Source of the DNA: Paraburkholderia domus
GTDB lineage: Bacteria; Pseudomonadota; Gammaproteobacteria; Burkholderiales; Burkholderiaceae
NCBI RefSeq assembly: GCF_905220705.1
Contig: NZ_CAJNAT010000003.1
Coordinates: 1 to 64,000, forward strand
Length of the DNA: 64,000 nucleotides
Direction: 5' to 3'
Below, piece after piece: positions 24,807 to 35,532 of this stretch. Positions within the stretch are counted from its first letter, which is position 1; each line of letters starts with the position of its first letter. Under the pieces are notes generated by a model that was given only the letters and a program-made list of their open reading frames with translations, did not search any database and was not told the origin of the DNA. Position numbers and translations under genes: made by a program.

Positions 24807-26297
24807 TTACTGTGGCAACGGCAGCTTGGACTGCGCGACGTGGGAGAGGAGGTTTTCCACGGATACGTGCATCACATCGGTAAAGGGCTTCGGATACAGG
24901 CCCATGAACAGCGTCAGTGCGGCGAGCACTGCCAGCATGAAGAATTCGCGACGATTGATGTCGAGCAGGCCCTTCACGTGATCGTTGGCGACCGCGCCGA
25001 AGTACACGCGCTTGTACATCCACAACGTGTAGGCCGCGCCGAGAATCAGCGTGACAGCCGCACCGCCTGCGATCCAGAAGTTGTACTGGACGGCAGCCAG
25101 AATCACCATGAACTCGCCGACGAAGCCGGAAGTACCCGGCAAGCCGCAATTGGCCATCGAGAACAGCATCACGAACGCCGCAAACTTCGGCATCACGTTG
25201 ACGACACCGCCGTAATCGGCGATCTGACGCGAGTGCATACGGTCATACAGCACACCGATGCACAGGAACATCGCGCCCGACACGAAGCCGTGCGAGATCA
25301 TCTGCACGATCGCGCCTTCCATGCCGAGCTGATTGAAGATGAAGAAACCGAGCGTTACGAAACCCATGTGCGCGATCGACGAATACGCGACCAGCTTCTT
25401 CATGTCGGCCTGCACCATCGCCACCAGGCCGATGTAGATCACAGCGATCAACGACAGCGTGATCACGACAGGCGCGAGGAAGTGGCTCGCGTCAGGTGCG
25501 ATCGGCAGCGAGAAGCGCACGAAACCGTATGCACCCAGCTTAAGCATGATCGCGGCCAGCACGACCGAGCCGCCGGTCGGCGCTTCCACGTGGGCGTCAG
25601 GCAACCACGTATGAACCGGCCACATCGGCACCTTCACGGCGAAGGCCATGAAGAACGCTATGAACAGCAATATCTGCGGCGTCATGCCGATCTGCACGTT
25701 CTGCCACGTTGCCAGATCGAACGTTCCGGTCTGGATGTACAGGTACAGCAACGCGACCAGCATCAGCAGCGAGCCCATCAGCGTGTACAGGAAGAACTTG
25801 AACGCCGCATACACGCGGTTTGCCCCACCCCACACGCCGATGATGATGTACATCGGAATCAGCGTCGCTTCGAAGAACACGTAGAACAGCATGCCGTCCG
25901 CTGAACTGAACACGCCGACCATGATGCCGGACAGGATCAGGAACGCAGCAAGGTACTGCGCCACGTTCTTCGTGATGACTTCCCACGCGGAGATCACGAC
26001 GATCACCGTGATCAAGGCGGTCAACACGACGAACCACATCGAGATACCGTCGACACCCAGGTGGTACGTGATATTGAAGCGCTCGATCCAGTTCGCCTTT
26101 TCGACGAACTGCAGATCGGCGGTACTCGAATCAAAACCAGTAATCAGCGGGATCGTCACGATGAAGCTGACGACCGAGCCGATCAGCGCGACCCAGCGCG
26201 CCGGGGCCGGGTTCCGGTCGGAACCGATAGCCAGGACCAGGAGACCTACGAGGATCGGTAACCAGATCGCGATACTGAGAATCGGATAAGCGTGCAT
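24807..26297 (-). CDS. nuoM: NADH-quinone oxidoreductase subunit M
   Basis: A 496-residue antiporter-like membrane subunit of complex I. The core FHTWLPDAHVEAPTGGS-type motif appears as VHTWLPDAHVEAPTGGSVVLAAIMLKLGAYG, and YSSIAHMGFVTLG surrounds a conserved membrane His. About 14 transmembrane helices; normal length. It follows nuoL with a 14-base gap in the leftward operon. Confidence 0.96.
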   Translation of the reverse strand: MHAYPILSIAIWLPILVGLLVLAIGSDRNPAPARWVALIGSVVSFIVTIPLITGFDSSTADLQFVEKANWIERFNITYHLGVDGISMWFVVLTALITVIVVISAWEVITKNVAQYLAAFLILSGIMVGVFSSADGMLFYVFFEATLIPMYIIIGVWGGANRVYAAFKFFLYTLMGSLLMLVALLYLYIQTGTFDLATWQNVQIGMTPQILLFIAFFMAFAVKVPMWPVHTWLPDAHVEAPTGGSVVLAAIMLKLGAYGFVRFSLPIAPDASHFLAPVVITLSLIAVIYIGLVAMVQADMKKLVAYSSIAHMGFVTLGFFIFNQLGMEGAIVQMISHGFVSGAMFLCIGVLYDRMHSRQIADYGGVVNVMPKFAAFVMLFSMANCGLPGTSGFVGEFMVILAAVQYNFWIAGGAAVTLILGAAYTLWMYKRVYFGAVANDHVKGLLDINRREFFMLAVLAALTLFMGLYPKPFTDVMHVSVENLLSHVAQSKLPLPQ

Positions 26298-26311
26298 TAG
26301 TGTCCCTCGCC

Positions 26312-28378
26312 TTATTTGCCGCCGAGCGTTACAAACAGGGTCAGGAGCCCCAACATGCCGATAATCATGGCGAACGCGTAGTGGTAGATGTAGCCGGATT
26401 GGAGGAAGCGGATCACGCCGGCAAACCAGCCGATAAAGCGTGCGCTGCCGTTGACGATGCCGTCGATAACCACGACGTCGCCTTCCTTCCAGAGACCACG
26501 GCCAATTGCCACGGCGCCCCGCGCGAACACGACTTCGTTGATCTTGTCCATGTAGTACTTGTTGTCGAGCAGCGTGTAGATCGGACCGAATGCGCGTTTG
26601 ATGACAGCCGGCAGATCAGGACGAACCAGATACAGGAACCACGCCGTCACCACGCCCGCGAGCGCCAGCCAGACCGGCAAACCGGAGACGGAGTGCAGAC
26701 CCATCGACGCCCAGCCCTGGAACTCTTCAGTCATCTCATGCAGCGCCGGATGGTTTTCGCCGATGAAGATCACCTTGTCGAACGCCACACCGTGCTGGAA
26801 GAAGTCGCCGAACAGCATCGGACCGACACCGATCGCGCCGATCACCACCGACGGGATCGCCAGCAGCACCAGCGGCAGCCACACCACCCACGGCGTTTCG
26901 TGCGGCTCGTGTGCGTGGTCGTCGTGACCATGGCCGTGTGCGTCATGGCCGTGACCGTCATGCGCATGCGCAGCCGCTTCGATGCCCATCGGCGACTCCG
27001 GATGCTTAGGATCGCGGAAGCGCTCCTTGCCGTGGAACACCAGGAAGTACATACGGAACGAATACAGCGCAGTGACGAACACGCTCGCCACGACCGCGAA
27101 GTATGCGAAACCCGACCCCGGCAGATGCGACAGCTTCACTGCGTCGATGATCGAATCTTTCGAATAGAAGCCTGAGAAGAACGGCGTACCAATCAGCGCC
27201 AACGAACCGACCAGTGACGTAATCCATGTGATCGGCATGTACTTGCGCAGGCCGCCCATGTTGCGGATGTCCTGATCGTGGTGCATGCCGATAATCACGG
27301 AACCCGCGCCGAGGAACAGCAACGCCTTGAAGAACGCGTGCGTCATCAAGTGGAAAATGGCGACCGAGTATGCTGATGCGCCGAGCGCAACCGTCATGTA
27401 ACCGAGTTGCGACAGCGTCGAGTAAGCCACCACGCGCTTGATGTCGTTCTGGACGATTCCGAGGAAACCCATGAACAGCGCCGTGATCGCACCGATCACC
27501 ATCACGAACGACAGCGCCGTGTCCGACAGCTCGAACAGCGGCGACATACGCGCGACCATGAAGATACCGGCCGTCACCATGGTTGCCGCGTGAATCAGCG
27601 CGGAGATCGGCGTCGGACCTTCCATCGAATCCGGCAGCCAGACGTGCAGCGGGAACTGCGCCGACTTACCCATTGCGCCGATGAAGAGGCAAATGCAGGC
27701 GACCGTCAGCAGGCCCCAGTCCGTGCCCGGGAAGCTTAATGCCGCGAGTTCGGTGCGCTTCGCGAAGACGTCGCCGTAGTTCATCGAACCGGCGAAAGCG
27801 AACAGCAGGCCGATGCCGAGCAGAAACCCGAAGTCGCCGATGCGGTTCACGATGAACGCTTTCATGTTCGCGTAGATCGCGCTCTCACGGGTGAAGTAGA
27901 AGCCGATCAGCAGGTACGACACCAGACCCACCGCTTCCCAGCCGAAGAACAGCTGCAGGAAGTTGTTGCTCATCACGAGCATCAGCATCGAGAAGGTGAA
28001 CAGCGCGATGTACGAGAAGAAGCGCTGGTAGCCGTCGTCGTCGGCCATGTAGCCGATCGTGTAGATGTGCACCATGAGCGACACGAAGGTCACCACGCAC
28101 ATCATCATCGCCGTCAGCGAGTCGACCAGGAAGCCGATCTCGAACTTCGTCTTGCCGATCGTCATCCATTCATAAACGGTCGCGTTGAAGCTCGCGCCGT
28201 TCAGCACATCGAAAAAGACAATGGCCGAGAGGATGAAAGAGATCGCGACGCCGAGGATCGTGACCGAGTGCGCACCGGCTCGCCCTACCGCTTTCCCGAA
28301 CAGCCCCGCAATCAGGGAGCCGGCCAGCGGTGCCAGCGGGATTGCCAGCAGCAGGTTTTCATTGAGTGTCGTTGACAT
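26312..28378 (-). CDS. nuoL: NADH-quinone oxidoreductase subunit L, with a His-rich loop
   Basis: A 688-residue antiporter-like subunit of complex I, including the long amphipathic lateral helix and final membrane helix that span the other pumps. Recognisable motifs are FPLHVWLPDSMEGPTPISALIHAATMV and VAYSTLSQLGYM. Between about residues 464 and 494, in a connecting loop, there are over ten His in AHAHDGHGHDAHGHGHDDHAHEPHE, a metal-binding-like insertion that E. coli NuoL lacks. It follows nuoK by 17 bases. Function of the loop is unknown. Confidence 0.95.
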   Translation of the reverse strand: MSTTLNENLLLAIPLAPLAGSLIAGLFGKAVGRAGAHSVTILGVAISFILSAIVFFDVLNGASFNATVYEWMTIGKTKFEIGFLVDSLTAMMMCVVTFVSLMVHIYTIGYMADDDGYQRFFSYIALFTFSMLMLVMSNNFLQLFFGWEAVGLVSYLLIGFYFTRESAIYANMKAFIVNRIGDFGFLLGIGLLFAFAGSMNYGDVFAKRTELAALSFPGTDWGLLTVACICLFIGAMGKSAQFPLHVWLPDSMEGPTPISALIHAATMVTAGIFMVARMSPLFELSDTALSFVMVIGAITALFMGFLGIVQNDIKRVVAYSTLSQLGYMTVALGASAYSVAIFHLMTHAFFKALLFLGAGSVIIGMHHDQDIRNMGGLRKYMPITWITSLVGSLALIGTPFFSGFYSKDSIIDAVKLSHLPGSGFAYFAVVASVFVTALYSFRMYFLVFHGKERFRDPKHPESPMGIEAAAHAHDGHGHDAHGHGHDDHAHEPHETPWVVWLPLVLLAIPSVVIGAIGVGPMLFGDFFQHGVAFDKVIFIGENHPALHEMTEEFQGWASMGLHSVSGLPVWLALAGVVTAWFLYLVRPDLPAVIKRAFGPIYTLLDNKYYMDKINEVVFARGAVAIGRGLWKEGDVVVIDGIVNGSARFIGWFAGVIRFLQSGYIYHYAFAMIIGMLGLLTLFVTLGGK

Positions 28379-28395
28379 AACCGCTTTACCTGAAA

Positions 28396-28701
28396 TTAAC
28401 CTTTGAGCTGATCGAGGTCCTCGACATTGATCGTGTCGAGGCTACGGAACAGGGTCACCAGAATTGCGAGTCCGATCGCCGCTTCAGCTGCTGCTACTGT
28501 CAGCACGAAGAAGACGAAGATCTGACCATGCACGTCGCCGAGATAATGCGAGAACGCGACGAAATTGGTGTTCACCGCCAGCAGCATCAGTTCGATCGCC
28601 ATCAGGATGATGATGACGTTGCGGCGGTTCAGGAAAATGCCGACGATGCTGATCGCAAACAGGATCGCGCCGAGGACAAGGTAATGTGCAAGGGTCAACA
28701 T
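28396..28701 (-). CDS. nuoK: NADH-quinone oxidoreductase subunit K
   Basis: A 101-residue complex I membrane subunit with three helices. The conserved membrane Glu residues are in [20 protein letters not shown] and [14 protein letters not shown], both needed for proton coupling in E. coli. It lies 20 bases downstream of nuoJ. Confidence 0.96.
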
Positions 28702-28721
28702 GATTTCTATCTCCTGTCCGC

Positions 28722-29405
28722 TCAGCTGTTCTTAGCGGGTGCCGAGTCGGCCGCTGCTGCCGCTGCCGCGGCTTCTTCCGCCGCGACAGTTGCCGCGGTC
28801 TTTTCAGATGCCATCTTCACGATGCGCACGCGGTCCTGAGCACGCACCTTGACCTGTTCGCTGATGTTCTGGCGCTTGCTATCTTTCTTGTGACTCGTGG
28901 TCAGCGCAATCGCCGCGATGATCGCCACCAGCAGCACAAGGCCGGCGACTTCAAATGCGAAGATGTAGTCGGTGTAGATGATCTTGCCGATCACGCGAGT
29001 GTTCGACCAGCCGGCCATGCCGTTCGCTGCAGCGTTGTCGCGCAGCGCCGTGGCAGTCGCGCCGTAGCCGTGCCACAGGATCAGCGCGGTCTCGATCACG
29101 ATAATCGCGCCCACCAGCGTGGCCATCGGCACGAAGCGTTTGAAGTCTTTGCGCAGCACGTCGATATTGATGTCCAGCATCATCACGACGAACAGGAACA
29201 GCACCATCACCGCGCCGACGTACACCAGCACCAGCAGGATTGCGAGGAACTCGGCCTCCAGCAGCATCCAGATCGCGGCTGCGTTGAAGAACGCCAGCAC
29301 CAGAAACAGTGCGGACGAAACCGGGTTGCGCGAGGTGATCACCTTCAGCCCTGAAACCACCAGGAGTAGCGCGAAGATGTAGAACAGTACGGTCGTGAAT
29401 TCCAT
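28722..29405 (-). CDS. nuoJ: NADH-quinone oxidoreductase subunit J
   Basis: A 227-residue complex I membrane subunit with five helices in the first 170 residues, including the conserved Tyr/Gly-rich helix [21 protein letters not shown] that forms the pi-bulge region. The C-terminus is extended by about 55 residues that are charged and then Ala-rich, ending APAKNS; this tail is absent from short homologues and is probably disordered. Confidence 0.95.
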
Positions 29406-29586
29406 GATTACCGGTTCATCGTTAGGCCATCGTCAGGCATTGTTCTTTGGCACGTGTGGCGGGTAAAAGCGGCCGAAACCGCCGAAACAACCGCACAGGT
29501 GCGCCGTGCCGCGGCGGTCAGGCCGCGGCGCTCGGCCCGACAACAGGCCGTGTTACTGCTGCATTTACTGCTTCAACTGAAGCGCT
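29406..29586 (-). other. Intergenic gap nuoI-nuoJ, no gene seen
   Basis: This 181-base gap is the longest inside the nuo operon. It has no credible ORF or T-tailed terminator, though a GC-rich stretch (29500-29550) could fold. It is probably untranslated spacer within the operon mRNA. Confidence 0.5.
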
Positions 29587-30075
29587 TCAACGATACGGTG
29601 CGTCGGCTGCCTTGCTCGCAGCGATCTCTGCTTCGTAGCGATCGCCCACGGCCAGCAGCATGTCCTTCGTGAAATACAGGTCGCCGCGCTTTTCGCCGTG
29701 ATATTCGAGAATGTGCGTCTCGACGATCGAATCGACCGGGCAGCTCTCTTCGCAGAAACCGCAGAAGATGCACTTGGTCAGGTCGATGTCGTAACGCGTC
29801 GTGCGGCGCGTGTTGTCCGCACGGGTTTCCGATTCGATCGTGATGGCGAGCGCCGGGCACACCGCTTCGCACAGCTTGCAGGCGATGCAGCGCTCTTCGC
29901 CATTTTCATAGCGGCGCAGCGCATGCAGACCGCGGAAACGCGGCGAAATCGGGGTCTTCTCTTCCGGGAACTGCACGGTCACCTTGCGCTGGAACGTGTA
30001 ACGTCCGGTCAGCGCGAGGCCTTTGAGCAGCTCCGTCAGGAAGAAGGTCTTGAAAAAGTTTTGGATTGCGGTCAT
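29587..30075 (-). CDS. nuoI: NADH-quinone oxidoreductase subunit I
   Basis: A 162-residue ferredoxin-like subunit of the complex I peripheral arm carrying two 4Fe-4S clusters (N6a and N6b). The two binding motifs are [12 protein letters not shown] and [12 protein letters not shown], each with CxxCxxCxxxCP spacing. The N-terminal amphipathic helix contacts the membrane arm. It follows nuoH by 15 bases. Confidence 0.97.
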   Translation of the reverse strand: MTAIQNFFKTFFLTELLKGLALTGRYTFQRKVTVQFPEEKTPISPRFRGLHALRRYENGEERCIACKLCEAVCPALAITIESETRADNTRRTTRYDIDLTKCIFCGFCEESCPVDSIVETHILEYHGEKRGDLYFTKDMLLAVGDRYEAEIAASKAADAPYR

Positions 30076-30090
30076 GGGTTCATCCGCCCT

Positions 30091-31155
30091 TTATTTCCAG
30101 ATATTCAACGGCGACATGATCCAGAAGCCGACCACGATGAGCCACACCACGCAAACCGGAATGAAAATCTTCCAGCCCAGACGCATGATCTGGTCATAGC
30201 GATAGCGCGGGAACGTGGCACGCGCCCAGATGAATACCGACAGCAGCAAGAAAACCTTGGCGACGAGCCAAACGATGCCCGGGACAAACGACAGGAAGCC
30301 GAACGGTGCGCTCCAGCCGCCGAGGAACAGTGTTGCAGCCAATGCCGAGATCACGATCATGTTGATGTACTCGGCGAGGAAGAACAGCGCAAACGCCATC
30401 CCCGAGTAATCGATCATGTGGCCCGCGACGATTTCCGACTCGCCTTCCACCACGTCGAACGGGTGACGGTTCGTTTCGGCGATGCCCGAGATGAAGTACA
30501 CGACAAACATTGGCAAGAGCGGCAGCCAGTTCCACGACAAGAAGTTCAAGCCGTAGCCGGCAAAAATGCCGCGCTCCTGCGACGTCACGATGTCCGACAG
30601 ATTCAGGCTGCCCGAGGTCATCAGCACGACGACGAGAGCGAAGCCCATCGAAATTTCGTACGACACCATTTGAGCGGCCGCGCGCATGGCACCGAGGAAC
30701 GCGTACTTCGAGTTCGACGCCCAGCCGGCCAGGATCACGCCGTACACGCCGACTGACGAAATCGCGATCGCATACAAGAGACCCGCGTTGATGTCGCCGA
30801 GCACCGCGCCAGCCTGAAACGGAATCACCGCCCAGACCGCGAAGGCCGGCACCACCACCATGATCGGCGCGATCATGTAGATCCAGCGGCTTGCCTGAGC
30901 CGGCTGAATCACTTCTTTCAGCAACAGCTTCAGCACGTCGGCGATCGGCTGCAGCAAACCTGCCGGGCCGACGCGGTTCGGGCCGAGACGCACGTGCATC
31001 CAGCCGATCAGCTTACGCTCCCACAGAATCAGGTAAGCCACGCACAGCAGGATCACGACGGCCACCACCAGGATGCGCACCAGTGCCCACACCGTGGGCC
31101 ATGCCACACCGAGAAGCTGGGTGCCGCCCGAGTTGATCGTATCGAACAAGCTCAT
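30091..31155 (-). CDS. nuoH: NADH-quinone oxidoreductase subunit H
   Basis: A 354-residue membrane subunit at the junction of the two complex I arms, forming part of the quinone chamber. Conserved features are [23 protein letters not shown] near the N-terminus and [21 protein letters not shown] in the quinone-site loop. About eight helices. Its ATG directly abuts the nuoG stop codon with no intervening base. Confidence 0.96.
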   Translation of the reverse strand: MSLFDTINSGGTQLLGVAWPTVWALVRILVVAVVILLCVAYLILWERKLIGWMHVRLGPNRVGPAGLLQPIADVLKLLLKEVIQPAQASRWIYMIAPIMVVVPAFAVWAVIPFQAGAVLGDINAGLLYAIAISSVGVYGVILAGWASNSKYAFLGAMRAAAQMVSYEISMGFALVVVLMTSGSLNLSDIVTSQERGIFAGYGLNFLSWNWLPLLPMFVVYFISGIAETNRHPFDVVEGESEIVAGHMIDYSGMAFALFFLAEYINMIVISALAATLFLGGWSAPFGFLSFVPGIVWLVAKVFLLLSVFIWARATFPRYRYDQIMRLGWKIFIPVCVVWLIVVGFWIMSPLNIWK

Positions 31156-33480
31156 TTACGCCTTCTCCACCACCAGTTCACCGAACAGGCTGCCCAGCGC
31201 TGCACCGGCAGGTGTAGCTGCCGATACGCGGACGACCGTCTCCGCAAGATTCGCGTCGCGCACGGCCGGCAACTGCACCGATTGCTCGCCCTGGCGTACG
31301 CGCACTGCGTCGCCTTCCTTCAAACCCAGTTTGTCGAACAGCGCAGCCGGCAGACCGGCCGAATTCGCTGCGCGCGCCGCTGCCGTCAGATGCAGCGACT
31401 CCGCGCGACGCACCAGCGCGTCAGCATGATAGATCGGCACGTCGGCGATACGCTCGAACTTGCCTTCCGCTGCCTTGCCGCGTGCAACCGTGGCACCCGT
31501 CTTGTTCGACAGACGCGACTTGATCTCGCCGTCGCCAAGCGCTGCCGTGCGCACTTCTTCTGAAGTGTCGAATTCGAAGCCCGGCACGCCCAGCAGGCTA
31601 CCCAACACACGCAAGACCTTCCATGCCGGACGCGTGTCGCCGAGCGGGCGCACGACGCCGTTGAACGTCTGCACGGTACCTTCGGCATTGACGAACGTGC
31701 CGGCCGTTTCCGTGAACGGCGCAATCGGTAGCAGGACGTCAGCGTATTCAGCGCCCATCTGGAACGGCGACATCACGACGACCATTTCAGCCTGCTTCAG
31801 CGCGGCCAAAGCCTGCGCCGGATTGGCCGTGTCGAATTCAGGTTCGACGTTCAGCAACACATAGCCCTTGCGCGGTTGCTCGAACACTTCGCGAGCGTTC
31901 AAACCACCTTCGCCCGGCAATGCGTTCACAAGATGCGCGCCAACCGTGTTGGCGGCTTCCGTGAGGAAACCCAGCGTTGCACCGGTCGCGTCTGCGATCC
32001 ATTGCGCCGCGGCGTGAATCGCTGCGAAGTCCGGATGACGGACCGCGCCGTTGCCGAGCAACACCAAGCGGTGTTCGCCGGTAGCGAGCGACTTCGCGAC
32101 TTGTTTGTTGGCGTCCGTCGGCTGCGTGCCGGCGAAGGCTTCCGGCAGTGCCACGCCGTTTGCTTCCGAAACCGCGCCGGCGATGCCGGCCAGCGCGTCG
32201 AGCCATGCCGACGGCGCGGCAACGACACGCTGCGCTTGCGGGATCATCGCGTCGTCGTTGGTGGCTTGCACGAGCGTGAGCTTCGTGCCGCTCTTGGCGG
32301 CTTGACGCAGACGCGCGGCGAACAGCGGATGATCGCGGCGCAGATCCGAACCGATCACGAGCGCCGAATCCACGTTCGACAGATCGGCGATCGTCGTGCC
32401 GAGCCACGGCGCGCCGTTGACGGGTGCGGAGAAATCCGACTGACGCAGACGGAAGTCGACGTTAGGCGTACCGACCGCTTGCGCCAGCTGCTTCAACAGG
32501 AACAGTTCTTCGACGGTGCTGTGGGCGCTACCGAGAACGGCCAGCGCGTTCGCGCCGTGGTCGCCCTTGATGCCCTTCAGACCCTTGACCACATATTCGA
32601 GCGCGGTTTGCCAGTCGGTCTCGACCCACTTGCCGCCTTGCCTGAGCATCGGCAGCGTGAGACGTTCCGGGCTATTCAGGGCTTCGTACGAGAAGCGGTC
32701 CTTGTCCGAAATCCAGCATTCGTTGATGGATTCGTTTTCGAACGGCAGAACACGCATCACGCGGTTGTTCTTGACTTGCACCACAAGGTTCGCGCCGACG
32801 GAATCGTGCGGGCTCACCGACTTGCGGCGCGACAGTTCCCACGTGCGGGCGCTGTAACGGAACGGCTTGCTGGTCAATGCGCCAACCGGGCACAGATCGA
32901 TCATGTTGCCCGACAGTTCGGAGTCAACCGTCTTGCCGACGAAGGACGTGATTTCCGAATGTTCACCGCGGCCCAGCATGCCGAGTTCCATCACGCCGGC
33001 CACTTCCTGGCCGAAACGGACGCAGCGCGTGCAGTGAATGCAACGCGACATTTCTTCCATCGAGATCAGCGGGCCGACGTTCTTGTGGAACACGACGCGC
33101 TTTTCTTCGCTATAGCGCGATGCCGACTTGCCGTAGCCCACGGCCAGATCCTGCAACTGACACTCACCGCCCTGATCGCAGATCGGGCAATCCAGCGGGT
33201 GGTTGATCAGCAGGAACTCCATCACGGCTTGCTGGCCCTTCACCGCTTTCTCGGACTTGGTGCGCACGATCATGCCCGCTGACACCGGCGTGGCGCATGC
33301 AGGCACGGCCTTCGGCATCTTTTCGACATCGACCAGACACATCCGGCAGTTGGCCGCAATCGACAGCTTCTTGTGATAGCAGAAGTGAGGAATGTACGTG
33401 TCGACCTTATGCGCAGCCTGGATCACCATGCTGCCTTCAGGCACCTCTACTTTCTTGCCGTCTATTTCAAGTTCAACCAT
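31156..33480 (-). CDS. nuoG: NADH-quinone oxidoreductase subunit G
   Basis: A 774-residue iron-sulfur subunit of the complex I peripheral arm. The first 210 residues hold the 2Fe-2S set (PHFCYHKKLSIAANCRMC, then Cys further on), the His-coordinated cluster, and the 4Fe-4S motifs CPICDQGGECQLQD, CIHCTRCVRF and IDLCPVGAL. The rest is a molybdopterin-oxidoreductase-like domain that is no longer catalytic in complex I. I start at ATG 33480, which has AAGGAAG upstream; the frame opens at a TTG three codons before. It lies about 110 bases after nuoF. Confidence 0.95.
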   Translation of the reverse strand: MVELEIDGKKVEVPEGSMVIQAAHKVDTYIPHFCYHKKLSIAANCRMCLVDVEKMPKAVPACATPVSAGMIVRTKSEKAVKGQQAVMEFLLINHPLDCPICDQGGECQLQDLAVGYGKSASRYSEEKRVVFHKNVGPLISMEEMSRCIHCTRCVRFGQEVAGVMELGMLGRGEHSEITSFVGKTVDSELSGNMIDLCPVGALTSKPFRYSARTWELSRRKSVSPHDSVGANLVVQVKNNRVMRVLPFENESINECWISDKDRFSYEALNSPERLTLPMLRQGGKWVETDWQTALEYVVKGLKGIKGDHGANALAVLGSAHSTVEELFLLKQLAQAVGTPNVDFRLRQSDFSAPVNGAPWLGTTIADLSNVDSALVIGSDLRRDHPLFAARLRQAAKSGTKLTLVQATNDDAMIPQAQRVVAAPSAWLDALAGIAGAVSEANGVALPEAFAGTQPTDANKQVAKSLATGEHRLVLLGNGAVRHPDFAAIHAAAQWIADATGATLGFLTEAANTVGAHLVNALPGEGGLNAREVFEQPRKGYVLLNVEPEFDTANPAQALAALKQAEMVVVMSPFQMGAEYADVLLPIAPFTETAGTFVNAEGTVQTFNGVVRPLGDTRPAWKVLRVLGSLLGVPGFEFDTSEEVRTAALGDGEIKSRLSNKTGATVARGKAAEGKFERIADVPIYHADALVRRAESLHLTAAARAANSAGLPAALFDKLGLKEGDAVRVRQGEQSVQLPAVRDANLAETVVRVSAATPAGAALGSLFGELVVEKA

Positions 33481-33590
33481 GATGGTCAATCTTCCTTAAC
33501 CTGTTACCGCTCAATCGTTCGCCCTGTTCATCGCCCGTTTCAGGCGATGAATCCCGCGGATGATGTGTTCTGGTGCGCTATTCAGCGTAC

Positions 33591-34919
33591 TCAGGCAGCC
33601 ACTGTTTCCGACGCCGCTGCCGCACCGGCGTGACCGCCGACGAGGCAATGCTTGTGCGCCACGTGATATTCGAATTCGTCCCAGTAGTGCTTGAGCATGC
33701 CGCGAACCGGCATGGCCGCTGCATCGCCGAGCGCGCAAATCGTGCGGCCCATGATGTTCTCAGCGACCGAGTTCAGCAGATCCAGATCTTCCGGACGGCC
33801 GAGCCCGTGTTCGATACGATGCACGACGCGATACAGCCAGCCGGTGCCTTCGCGGCACGGTGTGCACTGACCGCACGACTCTTCGTAATAGAAATACGAC
33901 AGACGCAGCAGCGAACGCACCATGCAACGCGTCTCGTCCATCACGATGACCGCGCCGGAACCGAGCATCGAGCCCGCCTTGGCGATCGCGTCGTAGTCCA
34001 TGTCCGTCTGCATCATCATGTCGCCCGGGATCACCGGTGCCGACGACCCGCCAGGAATCACGGCCTTGATCTTCTTGCCGCCGCGCATGCCGCCGGCCAG
34101 TTCCATCAGCGTCGCGAACGGTGTGCCGAGCGGAATTTCATAGTTGCCCGGACGTTCAACGTCGCCCGCGACCGAAAAGATCTTCGTGCCGCCGTTGTTC
34201 GGCTTGCCGATTTCCAGGTAATTCTGCGGACCGATCGCGAGCAGGAACGGCACCGCAGCGAACGTCTCGGTATTGTTGATCGTGGTCGGCTTGCCATACA
34301 CGCCGAAGCTCGCCGGGAACGGCGGCTTGAAGCGCGGCTGGCCTTTCTTGCCTTCGAGCGATTCGAGCAGCGCAGTCTCTTCGCCGCAAATGTAGGCGCC
34401 GTAACCGTGGTGCGCATGCAGCTCGAACGAGAAGCCCGAACCCATGATGTTGTCGCCAAGGAACCCGGCGCGACGGGCTTCTTCCAACGCCTGCTCAAAG
34501 CGTTTGTAGACTTCCCAGATCTCGCCGTGAATATAGTTGTAGCCGACCGTGATGCCCATCGCGTACGCGCCGATGGCCATGCCTTCAATCAGCGAGTGCG
34601 GATTGAAGCGCAGGATGTCGCGGTCTTTGAACGTGCCCGGTTCGCCTTCGTCCGAATTGCAGACGAGATACTTCTGCCCCGGGAACTGACGCGGCATGAA
34701 GCTCCACTTCAGTCCGGTCGGAAAGCCCGCACCGCCACGGCCGCGCAGACCCGAAGCCTTGACGTCGGCGATCACCTGCTCAGGCGGAATCTTTTCTTCC
34801 AGAATGCGGCGCAGCTGGGCGTAACCGCCGCGCGCCACATAGTCTTCGAGATGCCAGTTATCGCCGTTCAGGCCGGCAAGAATCAGCGGTTTGATGTGAC
34901 GATCGTGTAAAGACGTCAT
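33591..34919 (-). CDS. nuoF: NADH-quinone oxidoreductase subunit F
   Basis: A 442-residue subunit that binds NADH, FMN and the N3 4Fe-4S cluster at the tip of complex I. Motifs are [15 protein letters not shown] (NADH/FMN), [17 protein letters not shown] (FMN) and [12 protein letters not shown] with a later Cys (4Fe-4S). Its start overlaps the nuoE stop by four bases. Confidence 0.97.
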   Translation of the reverse strand: MTSLHDRHIKPLILAGLNGDNWHLEDYVARGGYAQLRRILEEKIPPEQVIADVKASGLRGRGGAGFPTGLKWSFMPRQFPGQKYLVCNSDEGEPGTFKDRDILRFNPHSLIEGMAIGAYAMGITVGYNYIHGEIWEVYKRFEQALEEARRAGFLGDNIMGSGFSFELHAHHGYGAYICGEETALLESLEGKKGQPRFKPPFPASFGVYGKPTTINNTETFAAVPFLLAIGPQNYLEIGKPNNGGTKIFSVAGDVERPGNYEIPLGTPFATLMELAGGMRGGKKIKAVIPGGSSAPVIPGDMMMQTDMDYDAIAKAGSMLGSGAVIVMDETRCMVRSLLRLSYFYYEESCGQCTPCREGTGWLYRVVHRIEHGLGRPEDLDLLNSVAENIMGRTICALGDAAAMPVRGMLKHYWDEFEYHVAHKHCLVGGHAGAAAASETVAA

Positions 34920-35401
34920 TTCGAAAGTTCCTCAAGCAGCTGGTCGATCTTCGCGCGGCTCATGAAGCTGCACATGCGATGGTTGTTCACCAGCATCACC
35001 GGCGCATCGCCGCACGAGCCCATGCACTCACCTTCTTTCAAGGTGAACTTGCCGTCAGCCGTGGTTTCGCCGAAGCCGATGCCGAGCTTCTGCTTCAGAT
35101 ATTCAGCGGCGCTGTCTGAGCCGCCCTCCGGGCCGAGCTGGCACGGCAGATTCGTGCAGAGCGTGATCTTGTATTTGCCGACCGGCGAGGTCTCGTACAT
35201 CGTGTAGAAGGTAGCCACCTCCTGCACGGCGACCGCCGGCATGCCGAGATAGTCCGCAACGAACTGCATGAGTTCGGGCGACAGCCAACCATGCTCTTCC
35301 TGAGCAGTGGTCAACGCCGACATGACGGCGGACTGTTTCTGATCGGCGGGATACTTCGCGATCGCACGATCGATTTCTTTCAGGCCTTCAGCTGAGATCA
35401 T
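34916..35401 (-). CDS. nuoE: NADH-quinone oxidoreductase subunit E
   Basis: A 161-residue thioredoxin-like subunit with the N1a 2Fe-2S cluster. The four ligands are in CTNLPC (C-x4-C) and [10 protein letters not shown] (C-x3-C), with the helical N-terminal region [32 protein letters not shown] 35401 ([20 protein letters not shown]) gives the usual length; a TTG seven codons upstream extends the frame. Confidence 0.94.
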   Translation of the reverse strand: MISAEGLKEIDRAIAKYPADQKQSAVMSALTTAQEEHGWLSPELMQFVADYLGMPAVAVQEVATFYTMYETSPVGKYKITLCTNLPCQLGPEGGSDSAAEYLKQKLGIGFGETTADGKFTLKEGECMGSCGDAPVMLVNNHRMCSFMSRAKIDQLLEELSK

Positions 35402-35532
35402 TTTCAGACACGACTCTTTCAATTCCTACCGAACGAAAACCCGTCGCTCACATCATGCTGCGACAGACCCGGCGTTCCTTTGCTTGACGCGTGCTTCGGT
35501 GCAACCTGAAGACGCGCGCCGATGAATACGTC

